Shown: positions 24,762 to 34,041, counted from the first letter of the stretch. The stretch: DNA of 64,000 bases from Methylorubrum rhodesianum (GCF_014199985.1 NZ_JACHOS010000001.1:310001-374000); one strand, 5' to 3'. Numbers and translations: made by a program. The notes: generated from the sequence alone by a model not told the origin.

Positions 24762-25229
24762 GGCAACCGGTGGGATAGCGACCGAAAGGGTCTGCGGAGA
24801 AGCCGAATGGCAACTCTAAAGGTTGGGTGAGTGTAGCCTGGAAGCAATGGCGCTGTTTTTCGTATTTGCGGCGCAAACGAGAGACTCCTTCTCTCGAAAC
24901 CAAGCGCGAGAGAAATTTTGTCCCCGCCGCTCGGAACGACGGGCTTCGTCCGGGTCCGCGCGATCGAGCTCAAGGCGCCGCCAAGCCAGCGATCCGATTC
25001 CATCCCGTCGCACGAGCCGCGAGGGCGCGTCCTCGCAATCGGATCTTCACCCCCGCGGCGCCACATCCGGTCCATGCCAGCGGATGAGCTTGTACGAGGG
25101 TGTCGTTTTGACGAAGCCCTTCTATGTCAGGCGCGACGTCCCTACGGTCGATGATGATATCTTTGCCCTCAACCCGCCGGGCTGGCGTGCCGGGCGCGCC
25201 GGGGCTGACGCGACCAGAAAGGACGGATC
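24762..25229. other. Intergenic region without a supported gene
   Basis: These 468 bp include a relatively AT-rich segment around 24826-24920, probably promoter DNA, followed by GC-rich sequence. Short frames here have no protein-like features. Confidence 0.5.
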
Positions 25230-25772
25230 ATGGCGCTCTATCGGCTGGGCGAGCACGCCCCGCATATCGCGGACCCGAACCGGATCTGGATCGCTCCGGG
25301 CGCCCATGTCATCGGCCGGGTCCGGATCGGCCTCGACGTCGGCATCTGGTTTGGCGCGGTGATCCGCGGAGACAGCGATCCGATCGAGATTGGCGAGCGC
25401 ACCAACATCCAGGACGGGGCGGTGCTGCACGCCGACCCGGGCTTCCCCCTCACGATCAGCGAGGGTGTCACCGTTGGGCACGGCGCGATCGTTCACGGCT
25501 GCACGATCGGCGCCGACACCCTGATCGGCATGGGCGCCACCGTGCTCAACGGGGCCCGCATTGGCCGAGGCTGCATCGTCGGCGCGAACGCCTTGGTCCG
25601 CGAGGGCGCGGAATTCCCCGACGGAAGTCTCATCGTCGGCGTGCCCGCCAAAGCCGTTCCGCCCAAAGACATGGACATCACCGCGATGACCCGGCAGGTG
25701 GCCGAGCACTACGTCCGCAACGGCCAGCGCTTCCTGAAAGATTTAGTGCCCGTCGTACCGGAGCGCTCTTGA
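25230..25772 (+). CDS. Gamma-class carbonic anhydrase family protein
   Basis: The 180-residue protein is a left-handed beta-helix of hexapeptide repeats. Three histidines at residues 67, 84 and 89 (VLHAD and GHGAIVH) match the zinc ligands of the gamma-carbonic anhydrase/YrdA/PaaY group, and the VIRGDSDPIEIGERTNIQDG block is diagnostic. Many members lack measurable carbonic anhydrase activity and some act as thioesterases, so the exact reaction is open. The gene is single, convergent with the molybdenum hydroxylase genes, with a hairpin in between. Confidence 0.88.
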   Translation: MALYRLGEHAPHIADPNRIWIAPGAHVIGRVRIGLDVGIWFGAVIRGDSDPIEIGERTNIQDGAVLHADPGFPLTISEGVTVGHGAIVHGCTIGADTLIGMGATVLNGARIGRGCIVGANALVREGAEFPDGSLIVGVPAKAVPPKDMDITAMTRQVAEHYVRNGQRFLKDLVPVVPERS

Positions 25773-25797
25773 GAGGTTCCGATGCTGGAGAAGCGGC

Positions 25798-25832
25798 GAG
25801 CGCCTGCTGCGTAAGGCGGGCAGCAGGCGCTC
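25798..25832. terminator. Strong 13-bp-stem hairpin between convergent genes
   Basis: GAGCGCCTGCTGC at 25798-25810 pairs perfectly with GCAGCAGGCGCTC at 25820-25832 around a 9-base loop. It sits between the stops of the gamma-carbonic anhydrase gene and the convergent large molybdenum hydroxylase gene. There is no T-tract, so it may be a bidirectional terminator or RNA-stabilising stem. Confidence 0.6.
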
Positions 25833-25860
25833 CGAGGCCGGGATGGCTGCCGCCGCCCCG

Positions 25861-28086
25861 TCAGGTTGCCTGGAGGGCGGCCTTCACCTTGGCCGGCGTG
25901 AACGGCACCGAGCGCAGGCGCACGCCCGTCGCGTCGAAGATCGCGTTCGAAATCGCCGCCGGGACGATGGCGGCCGAGGGTTCGCCCGCGCCCCAGGGCT
26001 TCTCGGTGGGCCGGTCGATCAGGTCGATCACGACTTCCGGCACATCGGGGAAGGTCAGAATCGGGTAGCTCGTCCAGTCGAGGCTCGTCACCGCGCCCCG
26101 GTCGAACGTGACCTCCTCCATCAGCACGCGGCTCACCGTCTGGATGACGTTGCCATCGACCTGATTGCGCACGCCGTCCGGATTGATGATCTGCCCGCAA
26201 TCCTGAGCCACGAAGAAGCGCGGCACGCGGACCCGCCCGGTCCGGCGATCGACCTCCACCTCGGCCACGCCGGCCACGTAGGTCCGATTCAGCTCGTACT
26301 TCACGTAGGACAGACCGCGCCCGCGCAGAACGTCGCCGGACGCCTCCTTCGCAGGCGATGGCCGGCTCTGCCACCCGGCGATCTCGGCGGCCCGCTTCAG
26401 CACCTCGATGCCGCGCGGATCCTTGAGCGCACGAAGTCGGTAGTCGAGCGGGTCGGTTCCCGCCGCCGCGGCACACTCGTCGAGGAAAGCCTCGTTGGCG
26501 TAGGTGTTCTGCATCCGGCCCGGAGTGCGGATCCAGGACGGCCGGAACGGCGTCGTGGCCAGGCGATGACAGATCGTACGCACGTTCGGGAAGGCGTAGG
26601 GCAGCGCCGAGTTCTGGATGATGTTGCCCGGCGACATCGTGGTTTCGTGCGGCAGCCCGGCAAGGTCGGCCGCCACCAGCGGCACGTTGCCGGCCGCACC
26701 CTCCGGGACGTGGAACTGCGAGGACCAGGCGGCCACGTTGCCCTGGCCGTCGAGCCCCGCCTTCAGGTCGATCAGCGTCGGCGGGCCCTTCGGGTCCCAA
26801 CCGTGCTCGTCGGCGCGCGACCACTGCACCCGCACCGGCCGGCCGACCGCCCGGGCGAGCAGCGCCGCGTCCCCTGCCGCGTCCTCGTGGCCGTTGCGGC
26901 CGTAGCAGCCCGACCCCTCGACGTAGATGCAGCGCACCGCCTCCGGCGCGAGGCCGGTCATCGCCGCAAGCTGCTTGCGCAGCGCGTGCGTCATCTGCGA
27001 GGCCGTCCAGCAGGTGAGCAGCCCGTCCTTGAATTCCGCGATCGCGCAGGAGGGCCCGATCGAGCCGTGGGTGTGGATGGCGAAGTCGTAGCTCGCCTCC
27101 AGGACGCGCGCGGCCTGTCCGAGGGCGGACTCGGCATCGCCCGTGCTGCTGGTGACGTCGTCCTTCGTCACACGGGTGGCGCGCACGTGCTGCCAGAGCT
27201 TGTCCTGCTCGGGAAGGCCCTCCCATCGCGACCATGTCGCCTTGAGTTGTCCGGCGGCCTTCACGGCCGCCCACTCCTTCTCGGCAACTACGGCGAGGAA
27301 ATTGCCCTGACGGACGACCCGGATGACGCCGGGGATCCCCGCGACCGAGGTCTCGTCCACGCTTTGCAGCTCCGCGCCGATGGTCGGCGGACGGACCACG
27401 CGGGCATGCACCATGCCGGGCACGCGGTAATCCTGCATGTAGGTGAAGCGGCCGGTGATCTTCTCGGGAATGTCGATGCGAGCCACCGATTTGCCGACGA
27501 GGGCGAAGGTCGCCGGGTCCTTGGTGGTCACGGCGGGATCGATCTTCAGGTCGAGGCGCCCGTCCTTTATGAGTTCCGCATAGGTGATGCCCGTCCCGCC
27601 GGCCTTCGGCCTCACGGTGCCGTTCTCGCTCACCAGCGCCTCGGCGGGCAGGCCGAGTCGCTCGGCGGCGAGGCGAACGAGGCGGGTCCGCGCTGTCGCG
27701 GCCGCCTGCCGGATCTCGACGCCGCCCTTCTGGATCGACAGGCTGCCGTAGGTCGGCCCCTGATCGGGGGTCAGCGCGGTATCACCCTGCACGACCGTCA
27801 CGCGCTCGAGGGGCAGGTCGAGTTCCTCGGCAGCCATCTGCGCCAATGCGGTCTTGATGCCGGTGCCGAGATCGACCTTGCCGGAGAAGATCGTGGCGCG
27901 ACCGTCGGCGCCCAGCGCCAGGAAGCTGTCGACTTGATCCGGCGCGACCGGCTTCGAGAAGCCGTTGGTGGCGACCGGCGCGAAGACCGGCTGCGCGAGG
28001 GCATCGCGACCGGTCAGCGAGAAGCCGACGACAAGGGCGCCGCCCTGAAGGAGCAGGCTGCGACGGGAGAGTGTGGGCGCGTTCAT
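25861..28086 (-). CDS. IorB-type molybdopterin-binding oxidoreductase subunit, Tat-exported
   Basis: The 741-residue protein is a xanthine-oxidase-family large subunit of the isoquinoline 1-oxidoreductase beta type. It begins with a twin-arginine signal (SRRSLLLQGGALVVG, residues 7-21) and shows ALGADGRATIFSGKVDLGTGIKT and a duplicated molybdopterin domain with GSGCYGRNGHEDAAGDAALLAR. Such enzymes hydroxylate heterocycles or oxidise aldehydes in the periplasm. It pairs with a two-cluster iron-sulfur subunit 14 bp upstream. No FAD subunit gene is present, consistent with the Ior group; the expected cytochrome acceptor is not adjacent. The substrate cannot be read from sequence. Confidence 0.87.
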   Translation of the reverse strand: MNAPTLSRRSLLLQGGALVVGFSLTGRDALAQPVFAPVATNGFSKPVAPDQVDSFLALGADGRATIFSGKVDLGTGIKTALAQMAAEELDLPLERVTVVQGDTALTPDQGPTYGSLSIQKGGVEIRQAAATARTRLVRLAAERLGLPAEALVSENGTVRPKAGGTGITYAELIKDGRLDLKIDPAVTTKDPATFALVGKSVARIDIPEKITGRFTYMQDYRVPGMVHARVVRPPTIGAELQSVDETSVAGIPGVIRVVRQGNFLAVVAEKEWAAVKAAGQLKATWSRWEGLPEQDKLWQHVRATRVTKDDVTSSTGDAESALGQAARVLEASYDFAIHTHGSIGPSCAIAEFKDGLLTCWTASQMTHALRKQLAAMTGLAPEAVRCIYVEGSGCYGRNGHEDAAGDAALLARAVGRPVRVQWSRADEHGWDPKGPPTLIDLKAGLDGQGNVAAWSSQFHVPEGAAGNVPLVAADLAGLPHETTMSPGNIIQNSALPYAFPNVRTICHRLATTPFRPSWIRTPGRMQNTYANEAFLDECAAAAGTDPLDYRLRALKDPRGIEVLKRAAEIAGWQSRPSPAKEASGDVLRGRGLSYVKYELNRTYVAGVAEVEVDRRTGRVRVPRFFVAQDCGQIINPDGVRNQVDGNVIQTVSRVLMEEVTFDRGAVTSLDWTSYPILTFPDVPEVVIDLIDRPTEKPWGAGEPSAAIVPAAISNAIFDATGVRLRSVPFTPAKVKAALQAT

Positions 28087-28100
28087 CGCTGTGGCCTCCC

Positions 28101-28571
28101 TCAGAGCGTGCCGGCGGCGCGCTGGACGGCGCGCACGATCCGCAGGTGGGTGCCGCAGCGGCAGAGATTTTGCGCCAGCGCCTGGCGGATCGCCGCCTCA
28201 TCCGGCTTCGGTGTCTGGTTCAGGAGGGCCGCCGACTGCATGATCATGCCGTTGATGCAGTAGCCGCACTGCGCCGCCTGCTCCTCGATGAAGGCCGCCT
28301 GCACCGGGTGGAGCTTGTCCGGCCCCCCGAGGCCTTCGAGGGTCACGATCTTCGCTCCCGGCTTCAGGCCGGAGACCGGCGTGATGCAGGAGCGCACCGC
28401 CTGCCCGTCGATATGCACCGTGCAGGAGCCGCACTGGCCGAGGCCACAGCCGAAGCGCGGGCCGTGCAGGCCGAGATCGTCGCGCAGAACGTAGAGAAGC
28501 GGCGTTTCGGGGTCGTCCACGGTCACGCGCGCCGCGTGCCCGTTCACGTCCAGCGACATCTGCTGTGCCAT
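28101..28571 (-). CDS. IorA-type two [2Fe-2S] subunit of the molybdenum hydroxylase
   Basis: The 156-residue protein has a plant-type ferredoxin domain with cluster ligands Cys42, Cys47, Cys50 and Cys62, and a four-helix second domain with Cys102, Cys105, Cys137 and Cys139 (CGYC and CRC). It relays electrons from the molybdenum site of the downstream large subunit. It has no signal of its own and would be carried out by the Tat signal of its partner. Confidence 0.9.
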   Translation of the reverse strand: MAQQMSLDVNGHAARVTVDDPETPLLYVLRDDLGLHGPRFGCGLGQCGSCTVHIDGQAVRSCITPVSGLKPGAKIVTLEGLGGPDKLHPVQAAFIEEQAAQCGYCINGMIMQSAALLNQTPKPDEAAIRQALAQNLCRCGTHLRIVRAVQRAAGTL

Positions 28572-28706
28572 GGGGCGTCTCCCTGGAACTATTCTCGAAT
28601 GCTGGGCCTATACCCGGCGCGGGGCCGGGGCAACGCGACCGGGTCGCAACCAGCGTTTCAATTCCGCCGCGATACCGGTCCGACCCGGTGTCGCCAGGGA
28701 GGTTTC

Positions 28707-29303
28707 ATGTCTTCGTCTGGCATCCGCCGTCCCGCCTTGGCCGTCGCGCTGTTCCTGACAGTCGGTCAAGCCGGCGCCGCCGAACCGATCGCCCAGGACT
28801 GGCCGGAGCCCGCACGCAAGGCCGCCGCCGCGATGGTGGCGAAGTACGGGGCTCCGCAGGAACAGACGGCAACCCTGCTGATCTGGTACCGGAACGGGCC
28901 CTGGATCCGAACCGTGGTGCATAAGGTGGGCGCCGAGCACGACTTTCCGGCCAAGCATAGCGACGTCTTGGAGCAGAGCCTGCCCTACAAGGTGCCGCTC
29001 AACCTCTACAGTGCGGTGGCGACCTTCAACGGCAGCGTGATCCCGGATCGGACACGGGGAACCCTCACGGCCTTCGGTGCGACTGAAGCCGACAACGTGC
29101 TGAGCCTGAACCTCGCCCGCGCGGTGGTGCGTGGCGAGTTAAGTCCGGAACAGGCCCGGGAGAAGCAGGTCGCCGCGACGCGGGACATGCGGGAACAGAA
29201 GGTGCCCGAGCTGGCTGCGAAGCTGACGGTCGAGCAGCAGCAGGAGGGCGACGTTTCCGACCCGGACACCGCGATGATCCTGCCCCCGGGACGCGCCCCG
29301 TAG
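28707..29303 (+). CDS. Secreted hypothetical protein
   Basis: The 198-residue protein starts at an ATG with an AGGGAGG ribosome site and has a typical signal peptide (cleavage after about QAGAA, residue 25). The mature part is soluble, with an IWYRNGPW segment and a C-terminal helix-rich region EQAREKQVAATRDM. It is divergent from the molybdenum hydroxylase pair. I do not recognise a named family; a periplasmic role is the only supported statement. Confidence 0.7.
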   Translation: MSSSGIRRPALAVALFLTVGQAGAAEPIAQDWPEPARKAAAAMVAKYGAPQEQTATLLIWYRNGPWIRTVVHKVGAEHDFPAKHSDVLEQSLPYKVPLNLYSAVATFNGSVIPDRTRGTLTAFGATEADNVLSLNLARAVVRGELSPEQAREKQVAATRDMREQKVPELAAKLTVEQQQEGDVSDPDTAMILPPGRAP

Positions 29304-29498
29304 CTGCCTTTCCTCCCATTTCGGGCTGCTCCCTTACGAGGGAACGCAGCGACCGCCTTGAAGACCCGCATCCTTGCGGCAAAGACGTGGTATCGGGCGC
29401 ACCTGTTGTCTCCGGCTCTGCCGTTAGTCACATCGATGGAACGTCAGGTCGAGGCGAGGGAATTGACAGCGCCCATCGCCGCCGAATAGCTAAGCTTC

Positions 29499-29666
29499 GA
29501 CGGTTCCCCTCGGGGATCAAAAGGGAACGCGGTGAGGGCGCAAGCTCGATGCCGCGGCTGCCCCCGCAACTGTAAGCGGCGAGCCTTCCGCCACCATGTC
29601 ACTGGGCAGCCTCGCCCGGGAAGACGGTGAGAGGGCAGCGACCCGCGAGCCAGGAGACCTGCCGTC
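29499..29666 (+). ncRNA. Cobalamin (AdoCbl-type) riboswitch
   Basis: The element has the conserved parts in order: AAGGGAACGCGGTG at 29521-29534, GCCGCGGCTGCCCCCGC with AACTGTAAGCGG at 29551-29579, a CACTGGG then CCGGGAAG stretch near 29599-29622, and the B12 box AGCCAGGAGACCTGCC at 29648-29663. It lies in the leader of the TonB-dependent receptor gene on the same strand. Binding of cobalamin normally lowers expression of the downstream gene. Confidence 0.93.
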
Positions 29667-29804
29667 AGTCGTGGTCACACGCGAAACGCGTCGGGCGGGG
29701 TGTCCTGACGGGTGTCGAAGCCCCGCTCTTCCTGAGAGGAGGCGGTGCGCCGAGGCCTCGTTCGCGGTGACGTGCCACTGCCGTTACCCGAGGCTCCTCG
29801 TTCC

Positions 29805-32021
29805 ATGTTGCCTGCTGACCGCACCCGCTCGCCCGTCGAGCGCCTGCCCGCTGCCCTGTTGCTCTCGACCGGCACTCTGGTTCTGAGCGCGACCGCTCCG
29901 ACGGCGCAGGAGCGCTCGGAAAGCGTGACGCAATCCCACGCCGTCGCCCTGGACGAACTGGCCGTTCAGGGGACTGGGTCCGGCACGCGGCTTCTGGCGG
30001 GCGCGCCCTACACGGCCGCGCCGACCGGGCTGAATCTCACCGCGCCGAACCGGAGCGGCAGTCGCCTCGACTTGTCTCCGCTGGAGACGCCCGCCAGCAT
30101 CGAGGTGATATCGGGCCAGAAGATCCGCGAGCGCGGGCAGGAGACGGTGCAGGAGGCGATCACGCAGAACGCTGCCGGCATCACGACGATCGGCGCACCC
30201 GGAAATGGTCTCGGCGCCTACACATCCCGCGGCTTCGCCGGGGTCAACTCGGTGATGCAACTGTACGACGGCACTCGGCTCTATGTCGGGGCCGGAACGA
30301 TCACCTACCCCTTCGATACCTGGAACGTCGATCGCATCGAGGTGCTCCGCGGGCCGGCGTCCGTCCTGTATGGAGACGGCGCGATCGGCGGTGTCATCAA
30401 CGTCGTGCCCAAGAAGCCGGTCGCCGTCCCGATCAACACCGCCCGTGCCGCGCTCGGATCGGACGGCGTCAAGCGCCTCGCCTTCGACAGCGGCGGACCG
30501 GTCGGCGAAACCGTGTTCTACCGCCTCAACGTCAGCGCCAATCAGGCCGATGGCTGGCTGCGCCAGAACGGCGCCTTCGCCAACCTCGCGATCTCGGGCG
30601 CCGTGCTCTACCAAGCCACGCCCGACCTCGCCTTCACCCTCTCGCACGATTACGGCTACCAGGAACCGTCGCGCTACTTCGGCACGCCGCTGATCGTCGG
30701 CCGGATCGATCCGCGCACACGGTTCAACAACTACAACGTCGATGACAGCCGCATCGTCTTCAAGGACAACTGGACCCAGTTCAAGACCGAGTGGACGCCC
30801 AGCGCCGACATCACGATCCGAAACACGGCCTACCGCCTCGTATCGGACCGGCACTGGCGCAATGTCGAGACCTATGCATTCGTGCCGAACACCGGCCTGA
30901 TCCGCCGCACCAACCCGATCGAGATCTTCCACAACCAGGAACAGATCGGCAATCGCTTCGATGCCGCTTTCAAGGGCGAGCTGTTCGGCCTTCGCAATGA
31001 ATTCGTCGCCGGCTTCGACGTCAATCACATCAGGTTTTCGCACACCAACAACTCGCCCTATCGTGGTGAGTCCGTCGTGGACCCGTTCATTTTCAGTCCA
31101 GGCGTCTTCTCCAGCCTCGATCCGACCACGCTCGGCTACGTGACCACGTCCGATCAGTACTCTCTGTTCGCGGAGGATCGCCTCGTGCTGACCGATCAGC
31201 TCTCGCTGATCGCCGGTGTGCGCTACGATGCACCCACGGTCCACCGGGAGGATCCACGCAGTCCTTCGGCAGGATTCACCAAGGATTTCAGCGCGCTCAG
31301 CTATCGCTTCGGCGCGGTCTACAATCCAACGCCCGACAGCTCGCTGTACGCAAGTTACGCTACCGCGGTCGATCCCGTGAATTCCCTGATCACGCTGACG
31401 CTCGCGCAGAAGGATTTCGAACTCTCGACCGGCGAGCAGATCGAGATCGGCTACAAGCAGTCGTTCTGGGAAGGCCGCGGCGAGTTCACTCTGGCCGGCT
31501 ACCGGATCAAGAAGGACAATCTGCTGACGGCGGACCCGCTACGGCCGTCCGTGTCGGTTCAGGTCGGCAGCCAATCCTCGCACGGCGTCGAAGCGTTCGC
31601 CTCCGTCGGCCTATGGGAGAACTGGCGCGTGGAGGGCAACATCGCGCTGCTGCTCGCCCAATACGATGATTTCCAGCAGGCCGTCGGCGGCGTCGCCGTC
31701 AACTTCGCCGGAAATCAGCCGATCAACGTTCCCGAGCGCATCGCAAATCTCTGGCTGAGCTGGTCGTTCGCTCCGCGCTGGCAGGCTCGCGCCGGTGTGC
31801 AGTTCGTCGGCGAGACCTACAGCGACTTCGCCAACACGGTCCGGCGGCCGGCCTACGAGGTCGTCAATGCGAGCGTGGACTATCGCGTCAGCGAGACCTC
31901 GCACTTCAGCGTGCGCGCCTACAACCTGCTCGACAAGATCTACCCCGTAACGGGCAGTTCGGCGTCGTGGCTGCTGGGGCGGCCCCGCTCGGTCGAAGTC
32001 GCATACGCCGTCACGTTCTGA
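29805..32021 (+). CDS. TonB-dependent outer membrane receptor under cobalamin riboswitch control
   Basis: The protein (738 residues from ATG 29805) has a signal peptide, a plug domain (PASIEVISGQKIRERGQETVQEAI, then IEVLRGPASVLYGDGAIGG at about residues 180-200) and a C-terminal 22-strand barrel ending in aromatic AVTF. The plug resembles ferric-siderophore receptors more than BtuB. An in-frame GTG at 29745 is very close to an AGGAGG, but the signal peptide fits 29805 better. The riboswitch implies a ligand related to cobalamin or cobalt supply, although siderophore-like receptors can also be under this control. Confidence 0.88.
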   Translation: MLPADRTRSPVERLPAALLLSTGTLVLSATAPTAQERSESVTQSHAVALDELAVQGTGSGTRLLAGAPYTAAPTGLNLTAPNRSGSRLDLSPLETPASIEVISGQKIRERGQETVQEAITQNAAGITTIGAPGNGLGAYTSRGFAGVNSVMQLYDGTRLYVGAGTITYPFDTWNVDRIEVLRGPASVLYGDGAIGGVINVVPKKPVAVPINTARAALGSDGVKRLAFDSGGPVGETVFYRLNVSANQADGWLRQNGAFANLAISGAVLYQATPDLAFTLSHDYGYQEPSRYFGTPLIVGRIDPRTRFNNYNVDDSRIVFKDNWTQFKTEWTPSADITIRNTAYRLVSDRHWRNVETYAFVPNTGLIRRTNPIEIFHNQEQIGNRFDAAFKGELFGLRNEFVAGFDVNHIRFSHTNNSPYRGESVVDPFIFSPGVFSSLDPTTLGYVTTSDQYSLFAEDRLVLTDQLSLIAGVRYDAPTVHREDPRSPSAGFTKDFSALSYRFGAVYNPTPDSSLYASYATAVDPVNSLITLTLAQKDFELSTGEQIEIGYKQSFWEGRGEFTLAGYRIKKDNLLTADPLRPSVSVQVGSQSSHGVEAFASVGLWENWRVEGNIALLLAQYDDFQQAVGGVAVNFAGNQPINVPERIANLWLSWSFAPRWQARAGVQFVGETYSDFANTVRRPAYEVVNASVDYRVSETSHFSVRAYNLLDKIYPVTGSSASWLLGRPRSVEVAYAVTF

Positions 32022-32079
32022 GGGCGCCTAGTCAGGCCGTGCGAGCGGAGCAAGCGGCTCCGGCTCGGCGGTCGGTCAC

Positions 32080-32883
32080 TCAGGCCGGCCGCGCCTCAAG
32101 TGTTCGGTCCGAGCGGGACCGGGCACCGATGGAACGCGAAAGCTTTGAGCGTGCGTCATCCTGAGCTGCGGCCGCGGCAAGACGTTTCTCGATGCGCGTG
32201 ACCTGCATCGGATACCAGCGGCTTCCCCTCGCGGAAGGAATGCCGAGGGCATTGAGGGCGTTGGCGACCTCCTCCAGCGTGAGCGCGCCGGCCGCGCGGA
32301 TCTCACGGAGGATCGGCGCCACCTCCGCTGCCCGCTCCCGGCTTCGCGACGTGGCTTCGCCGCGGTGCAGGCTTTCCGCCAGCGGGCGCGGCGGGATCGC
32401 GACGGAGGCATCGGATCGGACGGCCACGGGCCTCACCTGTCGTTCCGCCGTGAAACGTGCATAGAACTCGCGGCGGCGCACCAACGTCTCCGGCGTGCGG
32501 CTGATGCCGTGGCGCGCCTCGGCTTCCGCGACTGCGGCCATGATGCCGAGCGAGTGCTCGCTGACCTCCGGACGGTCGGCGGCCGAAAATCGCACGTTCC
32601 GCGCACGCAGGTCCCTTCCGAGTGCTCGAAGGAAGTCGGCATCCCCGCTCAGCGGATCGAACTCGGCCATGAGCAGCGCTGCCCCGTGGCGGAGGCAGAC
32701 GGCGAGCGCCGCCTGAAGGCCGGGCCGCTGCGGATCGGACGCGCGCTCGACGACCTCACCCACCAGCCGCCCACACCGGCCGACATGCCGCGAGACCGCC
32801 TCGCGCTGAGAGGTTAGGCTGTCGGGAAAATTCTGTCCGGTCGCAGCGGATCGAAGGTAGGAAACAAACAGATCTGGAGACAT
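32080..32883 (-). CDS. Degenerate serine-recombinase-like protein
   Basis: The 267-residue protein has a resolvase-like N-terminus (FVSYLRSAATGQ, then LTSQREAVSRHV and QRPGLQAALA) and a recombinase-like helix-turn-helix region near residues 190-240 (LTLEEVANALNALGIPSARGSRWYPMQVTRIEKRL). In active serine recombinases the pattern is Y-x-R-x-S; here the residue at the serine position reads Ala, with a Ser one place earlier. Length is half that of large serine integrases. It may be an inactive, regulatory or domesticated relic. No att sites or phage genes were seen nearby. An upstream start at 32967 is possible. Confidence 0.65.
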   Translation of the reverse strand: MSPDLFVSYLRSAATGQNFPDSLTSQREAVSRHVGRCGRLVGEVVERASDPQRPGLQAALAVCLRHGAALLMAEFDPLSGDADFLRALGRDLRARNVRFSAADRPEVSEHSLGIMAAVAEAEARHGISRTPETLVRRREFYARFTAERQVRPVAVRSDASVAIPPRPLAESLHRGEATSRSRERAAEVAPILREIRAAGALTLEEVANALNALGIPSARGSRWYPMQVTRIEKRLAAAAAQDDARSKLSRSIGARSRSDRTLEARPA

Positions 32884-32997
32884 CTGCAGTCGGCCGCTCT
32901 TGCGTCCTTGTGGGAACGTCGTGCCGGCGCTCTGCTCCGGGACGATCCCCTCGATCGAACATCGCACCGCGAACTGCCCCGATGCGGAGATACGGTT

Positions 32998-34041
32998 GTG
33001 AACGACAGCTACGGCGCCATCAATATGAATCAGACAGCCGTTGATGTGAGACTCGAACTTGGTGGGACGGTTGGTGTCGGAGGGAACTCCGTGGCGGTGT
33101 CCGACCTGATGGTGGTGTTCGAGGCCATCACCCAGACAGGTTCTGTCCAGGGCTTCGCGGATGCGCTTGGTCTCTCATACCGTGCGGCTTGGGCGCGCCT
33201 ACAATCCTACGAGGCGGCCCTGGGTCGACCGCTGGTGCACAAGACCCGCGGTCACGGAACAGTCCTCACCGAATTCGGCGCGTCGCTGGCGGACGCGTTC
33301 GCCGCCGCAGCTGGTGGGCTCGAAGCCGGTCTCCTGCGCGAGACTCGCGCCATCGAGTTGCGCCTTCGTGAACTCCTCACGGGACGGACGGGCGCGCTCA
33401 CCCTGGCTGCGAGCCACGATCCATTGCTCATCGAGGCCCTGGGCACGGTCGGCGGATTCGACCTGTCGGTGATGGGCAGCCGTGCCGCGGTCGACCGCCT
33501 TCTCGATGGCGCCGTCGATGCCGTGGGCTTTCATTGCGGCGCGCGCGGCCCCGGTGCAGCTGGTCCTCCCTTCTCGTCGATCGAGGCGGCCGGACTCACC
33601 CTTCATCCGCTTTTCGAACGCGAACAGGGGCTGCTGCTCGCCCCCGGCAACCCCCACGGCATTCGCAGCCTGACCGACCTGACGGCCGAGGGCGTGCGCT
33701 ACGTCAATCGCCAGAAGGGATCGGGCACACGCGACTGGTTCGACCGCATACTGGCCGAGGCCGGCCTGCCCGCCACGGCGATTCAGGGTTACGCGGTTGA
33801 GGAATTCACGCACCAAGCGGTCGCCGCCCTGATCGCCTGCGGGGCGGCGGATGCCGGATTGGGGGTGCGGGCGTCGGCCGAGCGGCTCGGCCTCGAATTT
33901 CTTCCGGTCGGATGGGAGACCTATTATCTCGCGTCGAGCCAGTCTCTGGTCGCGCCGGCTCTCGACGATCTGATCGCCGCGGTGCGGACGCGGGCCGCTG
34001 GCCTGTCCGGCTATCGACCGATCGATCCGGGGACAAAGTAG
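32998..34041 (+). CDS. ModE-like helix-turn-helix regulator with periplasmic-binding-protein-like domain
   Basis: The 347-residue protein (GTG start at 32998 with GGAG eight bases upstream; ATG 33025 lacks a ribosome site) has a LysR/ModE-type winged helix (ITQTGSVQGFADALGLSYRAAWARLQ) and a C-terminal PBP-like domain (LLLAPGNPHGIRSLTDL, VNRQKGSGTRDWFDRIL, GYAVEEFTHQAVAALIACGAADAGLG). This architecture occurs in regulators of molybdenum- or tungsten-enzyme genes and others; the ligand is unknown. It is divergent from the recombinase-like gene. The window contains three molybdoenzymes, which makes metal or oxyanion sensing worth testing. Confidence 0.78.
   Translation: MNDSYGAINMNQTAVDVRLELGGTVGVGGNSVAVSDLMVVFEAITQTGSVQGFADALGLSYRAAWARLQSYEAALGRPLVHKTRGHGTVLTEFGASLADAFAAAAGGLEAGLLRETRAIELRLRELLTGRTGALTLAASHDPLLIEALGTVGGFDLSVMGSRAAVDRLLDGAVDAVGFHCGARGPGAAGPPFSSIEAAGLTLHPLFEREQGLLLAPGNPHGIRSLTDLTAEGVRYVNRQKGSGTRDWFDRILAEAGLPATAIQGYAVEEFTHQAVAALIACGAADAGLGVRASAERLGLEFLPVGWETYYLASSQSLVAPALDDLIAAVRTRAAGLSGYRPIDPGTK

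Noticed and set aside
25843..28263. 806-codon plus-strand open frame
   Set aside because: It is antisense to the IorB-type gene, which has a Tat signal and recognisable molybdopterin motifs.
32080..34041. Remnant of an integrative element or prophage
   Set aside because: Only one recombinase-like gene is present, with no att repeats, tRNA, transposase, terminal inverted repeats or shift in composition.
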